Assembly (NCBI RefSeq): GCF_020523825.1
Contig: NZ_JAJALK010000001.1
Coordinates: 1 to 64,000, forward strand
Length of the DNA: 64,000 nucleotides
DNA from: Methylobacterium brachiatum
Lineage (GTDB): Bacteria > Pseudomonadota > Alphaproteobacteria > Rhizobiales > Beijerinckiaceae
Direction: 5' to 3'
A program made the position numbers and the translations under genes. Within the stretch, counting starts at the first letter, position 1, and the number at the start of each line of letters is the position of its first letter. Below the pieces are notes generated by a model that searched no databases, was not told where the DNA came from, and saw nothing but the letters and a program-made list of their open reading frames with translations. Below are positions 19,947 to 29,225 of the stretch, piece by piece.

Positions 19947-21514
19947 GCGTCGAGGACCTGAATCCCCGCGCCCGCGAGGGCATCATCCACCCCGAGGTCC
20001 GCGCCGCCGACGACGAGAGCGAGCGCGGCCAGGACGGTGGTCGCCTCCAGCACGCCGAGGCCGCGACCAAGCCGATCCGGGCGCCGCAGACCCGCGAGCC
20101 GCAGCCGCGCGGCGCCAAGATCCGCGGCGACCGCCCGATCGACCAGGCCGAGGCCGCCGAGCGCTTCCTCGCCGCGCCCCTGCACCAGGCCGCCCATGAC
20201 GAGCGCCTGTGGGACTTGCGCAAGAAGCGCGACGCCTCGGCCCATGGCATCCCGGAATGGGAGGAGCTGCGCGAGCTGGCCTCCGCCATCAAGGCGCACA
20301 CGCTCATCCATCTCGACCAGTATCTCGAGCAGTTCGAGGCCGCCGCGAAGGCCAACGGCGTCCAGGTCCACTGGGCCGCGGACGGCGCCGACCACAACCG
20401 CATCGTCCTGGAGATCCTGCGCAGCCGCGGCGCCAAGACCCTGGTGAAGTCGAAGTCGATGCTCACCGAGGAATGCGGCTTCCGCCACCACATGGCGGCC
20501 AACGGCATCGAGATCATCGAGACCGATCTCGGCGAGCGCATCCAGCAGCTCGACAACGAGGAGCCGAGCCACATCGTGGCGCCCGCGGTCCACAAGACCC
20601 GCATGGACGTCGCCGAGGTCTTCGCCAAGACGCTCGGCACCGACCCGGACAACGACGACGCCCATTACCTCGCCGAGAGCCAGCGCGAGACCACCCGGCC
20701 CTACATCCTGAAGGCCGATGCCGGCATGACCGGCTGCAACTTCGCCATCGCGGAGACCGGCACGGTCGTCACCTGCACCAACGAGGGCAATGCCGACCTC
20801 TCCGGCAACGTCCCGCCGCTGCAGATCCACTCGATCGGCATCGAGAAGATCATCCCCAAGGTCGAGCATCTCGGGGTGTTCATCCGGCTGCTGTCGCGCT
20901 CGGCACTGGGCTCGCCGATCACCCAGTACACCTCGCATTTCCGCGGCCCCCGCAAGGGCACCGAGATGCACATGGTGCTGGTCGATAACGGCCGCTCCGC
21001 CCGGCTCGGCCTGGAAGAGTTCTGGACCTCGCTGAAATGCATCCGCTGCGGCGCCTGCATGAACACCTGCCCGGTCTACCGGCGCTCGGGCGGCCTTTCC
21101 TACGGGGCGACCTATTCGGGCCCGATCGGGCTGATCATCGACCCGACCTTCAACAAGCGGAAATACTCGACCCTGCCATTCTCCTCGACGATGAACGGCT
21201 CCTGCACCAACGTCTGCCCGGTGAAGATCAACATCCACGAGCAGATCTTCGCCTGGCGCAAGGTGCTGGTCGAGGAGCACCACATCCCGGCGCTCAAGCA
21301 GGGGATGATGAAGGCCGCGGGCGCGGTCCTGTCCCGGCCGGCCGCCTACCGGGCGGCGATCGGCGCCGCCGATTCGGCCCTGAAGGTGCTGCCGCGCTTC
21401 GCCGTCTACAACCCGCTCAACACCTGGGGGAAGAAGCGCGAGATGCCCGAGGCGCCGCGCCAGACCTTCCACGCCTGGTACAAGCAGAACCGGATGAAGG
21501 ACTCCGCCCGATGA
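19943..21514 (+). CDS. lutB: L-lactate utilization protein LutB (YkgF), 4Fe-4S
   Basis: A 523-residue LUD-domain protein with C-terminal ferredoxin-type clusters. The first cluster is CIRCGACMNTCPVYR, with Cys at 366, 369, 372 and 376; a second Cys set is CTNVCPVKI near 421-425. The N terminus has about 50 extra charged residues (HPEVRAADDESERGQD) ahead of the family core, which makes it longer than typical LutB. ATGA overlaps at both ends show coupling with lutA and lutC. Confidence 0.94.
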   Translation: MSVEDLNPRAREGIIHPEVRAADDESERGQDGGRLQHAEAATKPIRAPQTREPQPRGAKIRGDRPIDQAEAAERFLAAPLHQAAHDERLWDLRKKRDASAHGIPEWEELRELASAIKAHTLIHLDQYLEQFEAAAKANGVQVHWAADGADHNRIVLEILRSRGAKTLVKSKSMLTEECGFRHHMAANGIEIIETDLGERIQQLDNEEPSHIVAPAVHKTRMDVAEVFAKTLGTDPDNDDAHYLAESQRETTRPYILKADAGMTGCNFAIAETGTVVTCTNEGNADLSGNVPPLQIHSIGIEKIIPKVEHLGVFIRLLSRSALGSPITQYTSHFRGPRKGTEMHMVLVDNGRSARLGLEEFWTSLKCIRCGACMNTCPVYRRSGGLSYGATYSGPIGLIIDPTFNKRKYSTLPFSSTMNGSCTNVCPVKINIHEQIFAWRKVLVEEHHIPALKQGMMKAAGAVLSRPAAYRAAIGAADSALKVLPRFAVYNPLNTWGKKREMPEAPRQTFHAWYKQNRMKDSAR

Positions 21515-22098
21515 GCGCGCGCGACGGCATCCTGGCGGCGCTCAAGGCCAACCGCCCGGCGGGCGAGTATCCGCTGCCGAGCGTCCCGACCTTCACGCCG
21601 CTGGTCGGCGACGACCTCGTCGAGGAGTTCGGCGACCGGCTGAAGCGCATGGGCGGCCGCATCGAAGACGGCCGCACCGGCGAGCCCCTGGCGGGCGTGC
21701 GCGAGCGGCTGGCCGAGGCCAAGGTCATCGCCTCCGCTGTCCCGGAGATCGAGGGCAACCGCGACCTGCGGGCGGTGCGCTACCCGCAGGAGGTCGAGGA
21801 TGTCGACGTGGCGGTGGTGCGCGCCGTGTTCGGCATCGCCGAGACCGGCTCGGTTCTGTTCACGGAAGGCGAGCTGATCGTGAACGCGGTGGCCTATCTG
21901 GCCCAGCACCTGATCGTGTTGCTCGACCCCGCCGACATCCTGCCGAACGTGCAGGCGGCCTACAAGCGCCCGGAATTCGACCGCTCGGCCTACGCGGTGC
22001 TGCACACCGGACCCTCGGCGACCGCCGATATCGAGGGCGTGCTCATCCACGGGGCGCAGGGCGTGCGCTCGCTGACGGTGCTCCTGCTGCCGCGCTGA
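21511..22098 (+). CDS. lutC: L-lactate utilization protein LutC (YkgG)
   Basis: A 195-residue LUD-domain protein completing the lutABC operon. Motifs include AVFGIAETGSVLF, LAQHLIVLLDP and the C-terminal GPSATADIEGVLIHGAQGVRSLTVLLLP, diagnostic of the LutC/YkgG family. It starts at an ATG overlapping the lutB stop. No lactate permease or LutR-type regulator is adjacent, so uptake and control must be encoded elsewhere. Confidence 0.93.
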   Translation: MSARDGILAALKANRPAGEYPLPSVPTFTPLVGDDLVEEFGDRLKRMGGRIEDGRTGEPLAGVRERLAEAKVIASAVPEIEGNRDLRAVRYPQEVEDVDVAVVRAVFGIAETGSVLFTEGELIVNAVAYLAQHLIVLLDPADILPNVQAAYKRPEFDRSAYAVLHTGPSATADIEGVLIHGAQGVRSLTVLLLPR

Positions 22099-22167
22099 CC
22101 GGGAACCGCGATCGGGCGCGCCGCTTGCTTGGGCAGCGATCATCTCGTCGCCCGGCAAGGAGATCCG

Positions 22168-23028
22168 ATGCGCTATACCCTCGGTTGCAGCCTGTCCTAC
22201 AATATTCTCTCGGACACGACCTTCATCTTCAACCTGGAAGTCGCCAAGCTGAAGAGCGTCGAGATCCTCAACGAGAGCCTGGTGCTCACGCCGAACCTCA
22301 AGCGCGATGTCTACACCACGCCGGACCTGCTAAACCGCTATCTCGGCGTCAACGTGCCGATGGGCCAGTTCGCCCTGGAGTACAACGCCGAGGTGGAGCT
22401 GACCGTCCATCGGGCCGACCCGGCGACCATCAACGAGACGCCGATCGGCGAGCTGCCGCTGGACATCCTGCCGTTCCTGCTGCCGAGCCGGTTCGTCTCC
22501 TCCGACCGGCTGACGCCCTTCGCCCAGGCCGAGTTCGGCGCGCTGCCCAAGGGCCATCAGCGCGTGAACCAGATCTGCAACTGGATCCACGACCACATCA
22601 CCTACAAGCCGGGCACCAGCGACGGCGAGACCACGGCGGACGAGTCGCTGCTGAAGCGGGCCGGCGTCTGCCGCGACTTCGCGCATATCGGCACGGCCTT
22701 CTGCCGGGCGCTCGGCATCCCGGCCCGGTTCGTCAGCTGCTACGCCCACGGCCTCGTGCCGAGCGACTTCCACGCGGTGTTCGAGGCTTATCTCGACGGG
22801 CGCTGGTGGCTGTTCGACGCCACCCGGCAAGCCGATCTCGACGGGCTGGTCCGAATCGGCGTCGGCCGCGACGCCGCCGAGATCGCCTTCTCGACGCCCT
22901 TCGGCAACATGCAGCCGGTTAACCAGCAGGTCCGGATCCAGCGCACCGACGGGCAGGGCAGCCCGATGCCGCGCACGGTGGACGCGATCTCCACGGAAGT
23001 GCCCGCGCCGAATGCCGGCGCGGCCTGA
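22168..23028 (+). CDS. Transglutaminase-like domain protein
   Basis: A 286-residue protein with a papain-like transglutaminase core. The triad is C168 (RAGVCRDFAHIGTAFC), H202 (DFHAVFEAYL) and D217 (WWLFDATR). A beta-sandwich-like N-terminal region of about 130 residues precedes it, as in the bacterial transglutaminase N-terminal family. No signal peptide is visible. These proteins probably act as cysteine proteases or peptide ligases; the substrate is unknown. The ATG at 22168 has an AAGGAG site just upstream. Confidence 0.88.
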   Translation: MRYTLGCSLSYNILSDTTFIFNLEVAKLKSVEILNESLVLTPNLKRDVYTTPDLLNRYLGVNVPMGQFALEYNAEVELTVHRADPATINETPIGELPLDILPFLLPSRFVSSDRLTPFAQAEFGALPKGHQRVNQICNWIHDHITYKPGTSDGETTADESLLKRAGVCRDFAHIGTAFCRALGIPARFVSCYAHGLVPSDFHAVFEAYLDGRWWLFDATRQADLDGLVRIGVGRDAAEIAFSTPFGNMQPVNQQVRIQRTDGQGSPMPRTVDAISTEVPAPNAGAA

Positions 23029-23097
23029 CCGGACATTCGCACCGGATCACGGTATCCTGTGATCCTGATCCTTGGATCCCGCACGGGGTGAAACCGC

Positions 23098-24477
23098 ATG
23101 GCCTACCGCCACGTCGTCGGCCCACGCACCCACGTCTTCGCCGACCTGGCCACGCTGATGGCCAAGGCGACGCCGGTCCGCTCGGGCGACCGGCTCGCCG
23201 GCATCGCGGCCGAATCCGCCGAGGAGAACGCCGCGGCGCGCTGGTGCCTCGCGGAGGTGCCGCTCGCCGACATCCTGGCCCGGCCGCTGATCCCCTACGA
23301 GCAGGACGACGTTACCGGGCTGATCCTCGACACGCACGACGCCGGCGCGTTCAAAGACATCGCCCATCTCACGGTGGGCGATTTCCGCGAGTTCCTGCTG
23401 ACCGCCACCCCGGATGTGCTCACCCGGATCGCCCCCGGCGTCACGCCGGAGATCGCGGCGGCCGTCTCGAAGATCATGCGCAACCAGGATCTGATCTCGG
23501 TGGCGCGCAAGGCCCGTGTAGTCACCCGCTTCCGCAACACGATCGGGCTGCCCGGGACGCTCGCGGTGCGACTCCAGCCCAATCACCCAACCGACGATCC
23601 GAAGGGCATCACCGCGGCGATCCTCGACGGGCTCACGCTGGGCTGCGGCGACGCCGTGATCGGCATCAACCCGGCGTCCGATTCTGTCCAGGCGCTTGGC
23701 GACTTGCTCCAGCTCCTCGACGGGGTGATCCAGAAGCACGCGATCCCCACGCAGGCCTGCGTGCTCACCCACGTCACCACCACGCTCGCCGCCATGGAGC
23801 GCGGCCTGCCGGTCGATCTCGTCTTCCAGTCGATCGCCGGCACCGAGAAGGCCAATGCCGGCTTCGGGGTGACGCTCGCTCTGCTCAAGGAAGTCCATGA
23901 GGCGGCGCTGGCGCTCAAGCGCGGTCCGCTCGGCGACAACTGCATGTATTTCGAAACCGGCCAGGGCTCGGCACTCTCGGCCGATGCCCATCACGGCATC
24001 GACCAGCAGACCCTGGAAGCCCGGGCCTACGCGGTGGCCCGGTCGTTCCGGCCGCTCCTGGTCAACACCGTCGTGGGCTTCATCGGGCCCGAATATCTCT
24101 ACGACGGCAAGGAGATCATCCGGGCCGGGCTGGAGGACCATTTCTGCGGCAAGCTGATGGGCGTGCCGCTCGGCGTCGACGTCTGCTACACCAACCATGC
24201 CGAGGCCGATCAGGACGACATGGACACGCTGCTGACGCTGCTGGGCGCAGCCGGCTGCACCTACATCATGGGCATCCCGGGGGCCGACGATGTGATGCTG
24301 AACTACCAATCCACGTCGTTCCACGATTCTCTTTACTTGCGCGAGGTGCTGGGCCTGAAGCGCGCCCCCGAATTCGAGGCCTGGCTGCACGGCATCGGCC
24401 TCACCGACGAATCCGGCGCGCTGCTGCCGGGATCGGGCGCGCCGCTCCTCGCCGCGGCTCCGGATCTCGCCGCATGA
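23098..24477 (+). CDS. eutB: Ethanolamine ammonia-lyase large subunit
   Basis: The 459-residue TIM-barrel subunit of the adenosylcobalamin enzyme that converts ethanolamine to acetaldehyde and ammonia. Family motifs include DDVTGLILDTHDAGAF, MRNQDLISVARKARV, TRFRNTIGLPG, NCMYFETGQGSALSADAHHG and CYTNHAEADQDDMDTL. Length and start are standard. Its stop overlaps the eutC ATG (ATGA). No microcompartment shell genes, EutA reactivase or EutVW regulator lie within the window, suggesting a carboxysome-free ethanolamine route. Confidence 0.96.
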   Translation: MAYRHVVGPRTHVFADLATLMAKATPVRSGDRLAGIAAESAEENAAARWCLAEVPLADILARPLIPYEQDDVTGLILDTHDAGAFKDIAHLTVGDFREFLLTATPDVLTRIAPGVTPEIAAAVSKIMRNQDLISVARKARVVTRFRNTIGLPGTLAVRLQPNHPTDDPKGITAAILDGLTLGCGDAVIGINPASDSVQALGDLLQLLDGVIQKHAIPTQACVLTHVTTTLAAMERGLPVDLVFQSIAGTEKANAGFGVTLALLKEVHEAALALKRGPLGDNCMYFETGQGSALSADAHHGIDQQTLEARAYAVARSFRPLLVNTVVGFIGPEYLYDGKEIIRAGLEDHFCGKLMGVPLGVDVCYTNHAEADQDDMDTLLTLLGAAGCTYIMGIPGADDVMLNYQSTSFHDSLYLREVLGLKRAPEFEAWLHGIGLTDESGALLPGSGAPLLAAAPDLAA

Positions 24478-25259
24478 GCGACCCCCGGGAGATCTGGGCC
24501 AGGCTCGCGGGGCTGACCCCGGCCCGGATCGGCCTCGGCCGCGCCGGCAGCGGCCTGCCGACCCGGGAGGTGCTGCGCTTCGGTCTCGACCACGCCCAGG
24601 CCCGGGATGCCGTGCACGCGCCGATGGATGCGGAGGCGCTCGCCGGATCGATCGCGGCGCTCGGCTTCGCCACGATCCCGGTCGCCTCCCAGGCCCCCGA
24701 CCGGGCGACCTATTTGCGCCGCCCCGATCTCGGCCGCCGGCTCGACGCGGCCGATATGTCGAAGCTCCAGGCTGCGGCCGAGCCCAGCGACCTCGCCCTG
24801 GTGGTCGCCGACGGTCTCTCGGCCCGGGCGGTGCACGAGAACGCGGCGCCGCTGCTGAAGGCGTTCAAGCCTCTGGCGGAGCAGTCCGGCTGGCGCCTCA
24901 CCCCCGTGGTGATCGCCAGCCAGGCCCGTGTGGCGCTCGGCGACGCGATCGGCGAGGCCCTGAAGGCCCGGGCGGTGGCGGTGCTGATCGGCGAACGGCC
25001 CGGCCTGTCCTCCCCGGACAGCCTCGGCATCTACCTGACCTTCGGGCCGCAGATTGGCCGCTCGGATGCGGAGCGCAATTGCATCTCGAACGTGCGCGCC
25101 GCCGGCCTCACCCACGAGAAAGCGGCGTTCAAGCTGCACTGGCTGCTCGCCCGCGCGCTCACCCTGGTCTTGAGCGGCGTCACGCTGAAGGACGAGAGCG
25201 ACCGCGCCTTGGAATCGGGCGCTGCGGCGCCGGCCCTGCCGGAGCCGGAACGTCGTTGA
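24474..25259 (+). CDS. eutC: Ethanolamine ammonia-lyase small subunit
   Basis: The 261-residue partner of EutB. Recognisable features are TPARIGLGRAGSGLPTREVLRFGLDHAQARDAVH at the N terminus, VVADGLSARAVHENA, VLIGERPGLSSPDSLGIYLT and ERNCISNVR near the C terminus, with the conserved Cys. It is translationally coupled to eutB by a 4-base overlap. Together they form the B12-dependent holoenzyme. Confidence 0.95.
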   Translation: MSDPREIWARLAGLTPARIGLGRAGSGLPTREVLRFGLDHAQARDAVHAPMDAEALAGSIAALGFATIPVASQAPDRATYLRRPDLGRRLDAADMSKLQAAAEPSDLALVVADGLSARAVHENAAPLLKAFKPLAEQSGWRLTPVVIASQARVALGDAIGEALKARAVAVLIGERPGLSSPDSLGIYLTFGPQIGRSDAERNCISNVRAAGLTHEKAAFKLHWLLARALTLVLSGVTLKDESDRALESGAAAPALPEPERR

Positions 25260-25839
25260 CCCGCCGTGACTGTTTCGCGACCGGCACAAGGCCCGATCCG
25301 TCGTCTCAACATTTGATTGACCAAACCCGTCATCCTGGGGCCGCGTAGCGGCGCCCGGGATCAAGAAACGTTGACAGGTCAGAATCTTGCGCCGTCGGAG
25401 GCTCTGGATTCCGGGCTCGCCTGCGGCGCCCCGGAATGACGGCGGCGGGATCTCGGCTGCGTGGCGCCAGTGGTACCGCGCGTCTCTAAGCCTTGGAACC
25501 CGTCTGGTTTAAGCCTGATCTGCCGCGTTAAGCAGCCGAAGGATTATCCTTAACCTAATCTCATGCCGGCAATCGACCCAAAGCGTGGCTGTGGCGGGGT
25601 CGCAACACCGTAAAACGATCCCGGGTCTGCCCTGAGACCTGCCCGCAAACGCCGCGATCCCGCCATAGTCCGAGCCCACCTCAACAACCGCGGTAAACGG
25701 CAAGTTCGACAACGATTTACCGTTTCGAAACGAGGATTTCCCGAGCACGCGGACGGCCCTCCCGGCGCATCGCGAACGGCGACGCGCCGCGGTCTCCTGC
25801 ACCCTCGGGACTGGCGGCGCGAAGGCTTGGTTCGGGTAG
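25260..25839. other. 580-base intergenic region upstream of ilvD
   Basis: No credible gene is present. It contains two dispersed palindromic repeats (about 25329-25361 and 25408-25437) near eutC. The part nearest ilvD is less repetitive and includes a 7-bp inverted repeat (CGGTAAA at about 25691, TTTACCG at about 25717) that might be an operator or leader hairpin for ilvD. I could not identify a leader peptide rich in branched-chain codons. Confidence 0.6.
25408..25437. repeat. Dispersed 30-base palindromic repeat, copy 1
   Basis: The ends ATTCCGGG and CCCGGAAT are complementary and flank a GC-rich centre. An element of the same length and ends lies at 39161-39190, and related ones at about 25329-25361 and 53171-53206. 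All sit in intergenic gaps and are typically followed by GACGG or GAC. Confidence 0.75.
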
Positions 25840-27570
25840 ATGGACACGCGTTTGAACGACAAGTCGAAGCTGCCCAGCCGTCACGTCACGGAGGGGCCTG
25901 ACCGCGCTCCGCATCGCTCGTATCTCTACGCGATGGGCCTGACCCGGGAGCAGATCCACCAGCCGCTGGTGGGCGTCGCCTCCTGCTGGAACGAGGCCGC
26001 CCCCTGCAACATCTCGCTGATGCGCCAGGCGCAGGCGGTGAAGAAGGGCGTCGCCGCCGCCCACGGCACCCCGCGCGAATTCTGCACCATCACGGTCACC
26101 GACGGCATCGCCATGGGCCATGGCGGCATGCGGGCCTCGCTGCCGTCCCGCGAAGTCATCGCCGACTCGGTCGAGCTGACCATGCGTGGCCACGCCTACG
26201 ACGCCCTGGTCGGCCTGGCCGGCTGCGACAAGTCGCTGCCCGGCATGATGATGGCGATGGTGCGCCTCAACGTCCCGTCGATCTTCATCTACGGCGGCTC
26301 GATCCTGCCCGGCTCGTTCCGCGGCAAGCCGGTCACCGTCCAGGACCTGTTCGAGGCCGTGGGCAAGGTCGCGGTCGGCGACATGAGCCTCGAAGACCTC
26401 GACGAGCTGGAGCAGGTCGCCTGCCCGTCGGCGGGCGCCTGCGGCGCGCAGTTCACCGCCAACACCATGGCGACCGTCTCCGAGGCGATCGGCCTGGCGC
26501 TGCCCTACTCGGCCGGCGCCCCCGCGCCCTACGAGATCCGGGACAAGTTCTGCGCCACCGCCGGCGAGAAGGTGATGGAGCTGCTGGCCAAGCAGATCCG
26601 CCCGCGCGACATCGTCACCCGCAAGGCGCTCGAGAACGCCGCCACCGTGGTGGCCGCCTCCGGCGGCTCGACCAACGCAGCGCTGCACCTGCCGGCGATC
26701 GCGCACGAGTGCGGCATCGAGTTCACCCTGTTCGATGTCGCCGAGATTTTCCGGCGCACCCCCTACATCGCGGACCTCAAGCCCGGCGGGCGCTACGTCG
26801 CCAAGGACATGTTCGAGGTCGGCGGCATCCCGCTGCTGATGAAGACCCTGCTCGACCACGGCTTCATGCACGGCGACTGCCTGACGGTGACCGGCCGCAC
26901 CATCGCGGAGAACATGGACCGGGTGACCTGGAACCCGGACCAGGACGTGGTCTACCCGGCCAACCGCCCGATCACCCCCACCGGCGGCGTCGTCGGCCTC
27001 AAGGGCAACCTCGCCCCCGAGGGCGCGATCGTGAAGGTCGCCGGCATGCCGGCCGAGAAGCAGGTCTTCACCGGCCCGGCCCGGGTGTTCGACGGCGAGG
27101 AAGCCTGCTTCGAGGCGGTGCAGTCGCGGACCTACAAGGAGGGCGACGTGCTCGTCATCCGATACGAGGGTCCGCGCGGCGGCCCCGGCATGCGCGAGAT
27201 GCTGTCCACCACCGCGGCCCTCTACGGCCAGGGCATGGGCGACAAGGTCGCGCTGATCACGGACGGGCGCTTCTCCGGCGCCACCCGCGGCTTCTGCGTC
27301 GGCCATGTCGGCCCCGAGGCGGCGGTGGGCGGCCCGATCGGCCTGATCCGGGACGGCGACATCATCACCCTGGACGCGATCCAGGGGACGCTCAGCGTCG
27401 CCCTGTCCGACGAGGACTTCGCCGAGCGCCGCAAGGCCTGGGCACCGCGGACGAACGCCGCGACCTCGGGCTACCTGTGGAAATACGCGCAGGGCGTCGG
27501 CCCGGCCCTGTACGGCGCCGTCACCCATCCGGGCGGCGCCAAGGAGACGGAGAGCTATGCGGACGTCTAG
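25840..27570 (+). CDS. ilvD: Dihydroxy-acid dehydratase
   Basis: Dehydrates 2,3-dihydroxyisovalerate and its methylvalerate homologue in valine, isoleucine and leucine synthesis, using an Fe-S cluster and Mg2+. The 576-residue protein has the cluster cysteines in [25 protein letters not shown] and [15 protein letters not shown], plus [12 protein letters not shown] and the C-terminal [19 protein letters not shown]. These are the markers separating IlvD from phosphogluconate dehydratase. Its last 14 bases overlap the start of the exoR-like gene. A second, distinct IlvD/Edd enzyme lies at 53329-55134. Confidence 0.95.
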   Translation: MDTRLNDKSKLPSRHVTEGPDRAPHRSYLYAMGLTREQIHQPLVGVASCWNEAAPCNISLMRQAQAVKKGVAAAHGTPREFCTITVTDGIAMGHGGMRASLPSREVIADSVELTMRGHAYDALVGLAGCDKSLPGMMMAMVRLNVPSIFIYGGSILPGSFRGKPVTVQDLFEAVGKVAVGDMSLEDLDELEQVACPSAGACGAQFTANTMATVSEAIGLALPYSAGAPAPYEIRDKFCATAGEKVMELLAKQIRPRDIVTRKALENAATVVAASGGSTNAALHLPAIAHECGIEFTLFDVAEIFRRTPYIADLKPGGRYVAKDMFEVGGIPLLMKTLLDHGFMHGDCLTVTGRTIAENMDRVTWNPDQDVVYPANRPITPTGGVVGLKGNLAPEGAIVKVAGMPAEKQVFTGPARVFDGEEACFEAVQSRTYKEGDVLVIRYEGPRGGPGMREMLSTTAALYGQGMGDKVALITDGRFSGATRGFCVGHVGPEAAVGGPIGLIRDGDIITLDAIQGTLSVALSDEDFAERRKAWAPRTNAATSGYLWKYAQGVGPALYGAVTHPGGAKETESYADV

Positions 27571-28459
27571 GACTGACCTCAGCCGGCGCAGGGCGCCGGC
27601 CGGGGCCGATCCCGGTCGGTCCCGCTTCCTCAGCCAGATCGCGGCCGCAGCCGGCGTCCTGGTCCTGCTCGCCCTGCCCACCGACGCGCCGCGGGCGCTC
27701 GATGCGAGCGTGCGCGCGCCGGTCCAGGTGCCGGTGGCGGATAAGAGCTACCGCTCGGCCAAGGACGCGCTCCGGGCCGGCGTGCGCGAGTACAATGCCG
27801 GCGACAAGCAGGGTGCCGCCCGCGCCCTCGAATATGCCGCCGGGCAGGGCCACGCCCTCGCTCTGTGGAAGCTCGGCCGGATGTACGCCGAGGGCGACGG
27901 CGTGCCCCATGACGACCTGAAGGCGTTCGAGTTCTTCTCCCGGATCGCCGATGCCAGCACCGACGATGGCCCGGATCCGCAGAACTCGGCCGTGACCGGC
28001 AGCGCGTTCACGGCGCTGGGGACCTACTTCCTGGAGGGGATCAAGGGCACCTATGTGCGCCCGAACCCTGAGCGCGCCTACGACATGTTCAACTACGCGG
28101 CGTCGTATTACGGCGAGCCCAACGCCCAGTACAATCTCGCCCGGCTCTACCTCGACGGCACCGGTGTCGAGGCCGATCCCCGTCAGGCGGCGCGGTGGTT
28201 CAACCTGGCGGCCGAGAAGGGCCATCACCCGGCGCAGGCTTTGCTCGGCGACATGCTGATCAATGGCCTGGGCGGCGTGCCGGTCCAGCGGGTGAAGGGC
28301 CTGATGTGGCTGTCGCTCGCCCGCGAGGGCGCGGAGGGCCGCAAGGACGACTGGATCGTCGCGCTCTACGAGAAGAACTGGGCGGCGGCCAACGAGGACG
28401 ATCGGGCCGAGGCCCAGAGCCAGCTCCAGACCGTCGGCTCGATCCGGCGGCGGCACTGA
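27557..28459 (+). CDS. exoR: ExoR-like Sel1-repeat periplasmic regulator
   Basis: A 300-residue exported protein with a hydrophobic segment near residues 28-46 and at least four Sel1-type repeats (ALWKLGRMYAEGDGV, AQYNLARLYLDGTGV, AQALLGDMLINGLGGV). Features recalled from rhizobial ExoR are present: AYDMFNYAASYYGEPNAQYNLARLY-like and GLMWLSLAREGA, WIVALYEK, DDRAEA. ExoR in Sinorhizobium binds the ExoS sensor in the periplasm and restrains ExoS/ChvI signalling, controlling exopolysaccharide and motility. The gene starts inside the end of ilvD, implying co-transcription. The same role here is inferred. Confidence 0.82.
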   Translation: MRTSRTDLSRRRAPAGADPGRSRFLSQIAAAAGVLVLLALPTDAPRALDASVRAPVQVPVADKSYRSAKDALRAGVREYNAGDKQGAARALEYAAGQGHALALWKLGRMYAEGDGVPHDDLKAFEFFSRIADASTDDGPDPQNSAVTGSAFTALGTYFLEGIKGTYVRPNPERAYDMFNYAASYYGEPNAQYNLARLYLDGTGVEADPRQAARWFNLAAEKGHHPAQALLGDMLINGLGGVPVQRVKGLMWLSLAREGAEGRKDDWIVALYEKNWAAANEDDRAEAQSQLQTVGSIRRRH

Positions 28460-28477
28460 AGCCGCCGCCGGTCGGGC

Positions 28478-29104
28478 TCAGCCCTTCTTGGCGTCCTGCG
28501 CGGTCTTGAAGGACGGGCGCGCCAGCGTCTCGGCGATGTAGGCCGCGAGCTTGGGCCAGCGTCCGGCATCGACCTGCGCGTCGGCCAGGTGGAAATTGTA
28601 GAAGCCCGTGGCGACCGAGATGTCGGCGATGCTGAACGCGTCGCCGACCAGGTAGGGGCCGGAGATCTCCCGCTCGAGGCAGTCGAACAGCGGCGGCAGA
28701 TCGTCGTTCAGCGCCTTCGCGACCGCGGCGTCGTCCGTGGGCTTGCCCATCATGTTGGGCTTCAGGATCCGCTCGACGAACGGCACCACGAGCTTGGCGA
28801 ACAGCTCCGTGTCGCCGAACTTGTCGAACCACACCGCGCGGCCCAGGGCCTGCGGGTCGGACGGGACCAGAGCCGGCGTCGGGTGCTTGCGCTCCAGATA
28901 CCAGAGAATTGCCGAGGAATCCGCGAGCTTGAAGCCGCCATCCTCGATGGCCGGGATCTTCCCGAGCGGGCTCGCGGCCTGGAAATCCGCGTCGGGCGCG
29001 TGGAACATCACCGGCCTGTGCTCATAGGGCACGTTCTTCTCGGCGAGCGAGACCAGGACTTTGCGGACGTAGGGCGAGTAGCCGGTACCGTAGACGATCA
29101 TCAC
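28478..29104 (-). CDS. Glutathione S-transferase family protein
   Basis: A 208-residue two-domain protein. The thioredoxin-fold N terminus has VYGTGYSPYVRKVLVSLAEK, the cis-Pro segment GKIPAIEDGGF and LADSSAILWYLE, which bind glutathione in this family. The all-helical C terminus includes VGDAFSIADISVATGFYN, with the conserved Asp cap. It converges on the exoR-like gene and is a close paralogue of the next gene upstream. Substrate is unknown. Confidence 0.9.
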   Translation of the reverse strand: MMIVYGTGYSPYVRKVLVSLAEKNVPYEHRPVMFHAPDADFQAASPLGKIPAIEDGGFKLADSSAILWYLERKHPTPALVPSDPQALGRAVWFDKFGDTELFAKLVVPFVERILKPNMMGKPTDDAAVAKALNDDLPPLFDCLEREISGPYLVGDAFSIADISVATGFYNFHLADAQVDAGRWPKLAAYIAETLARPSFKTAQDAKKG

Positions 29105-29225
29105 ATTTCCATCGGGGAGGGGACCGGCGGATGTCGATCCGTCGGTCCAGGGTGATGAAGATAGGGCCGATCGGCCTCCTGCCGACCGGGCCGTGCACAG
29201 CGTTCGCGCAAAAGACCGCGCCGGC

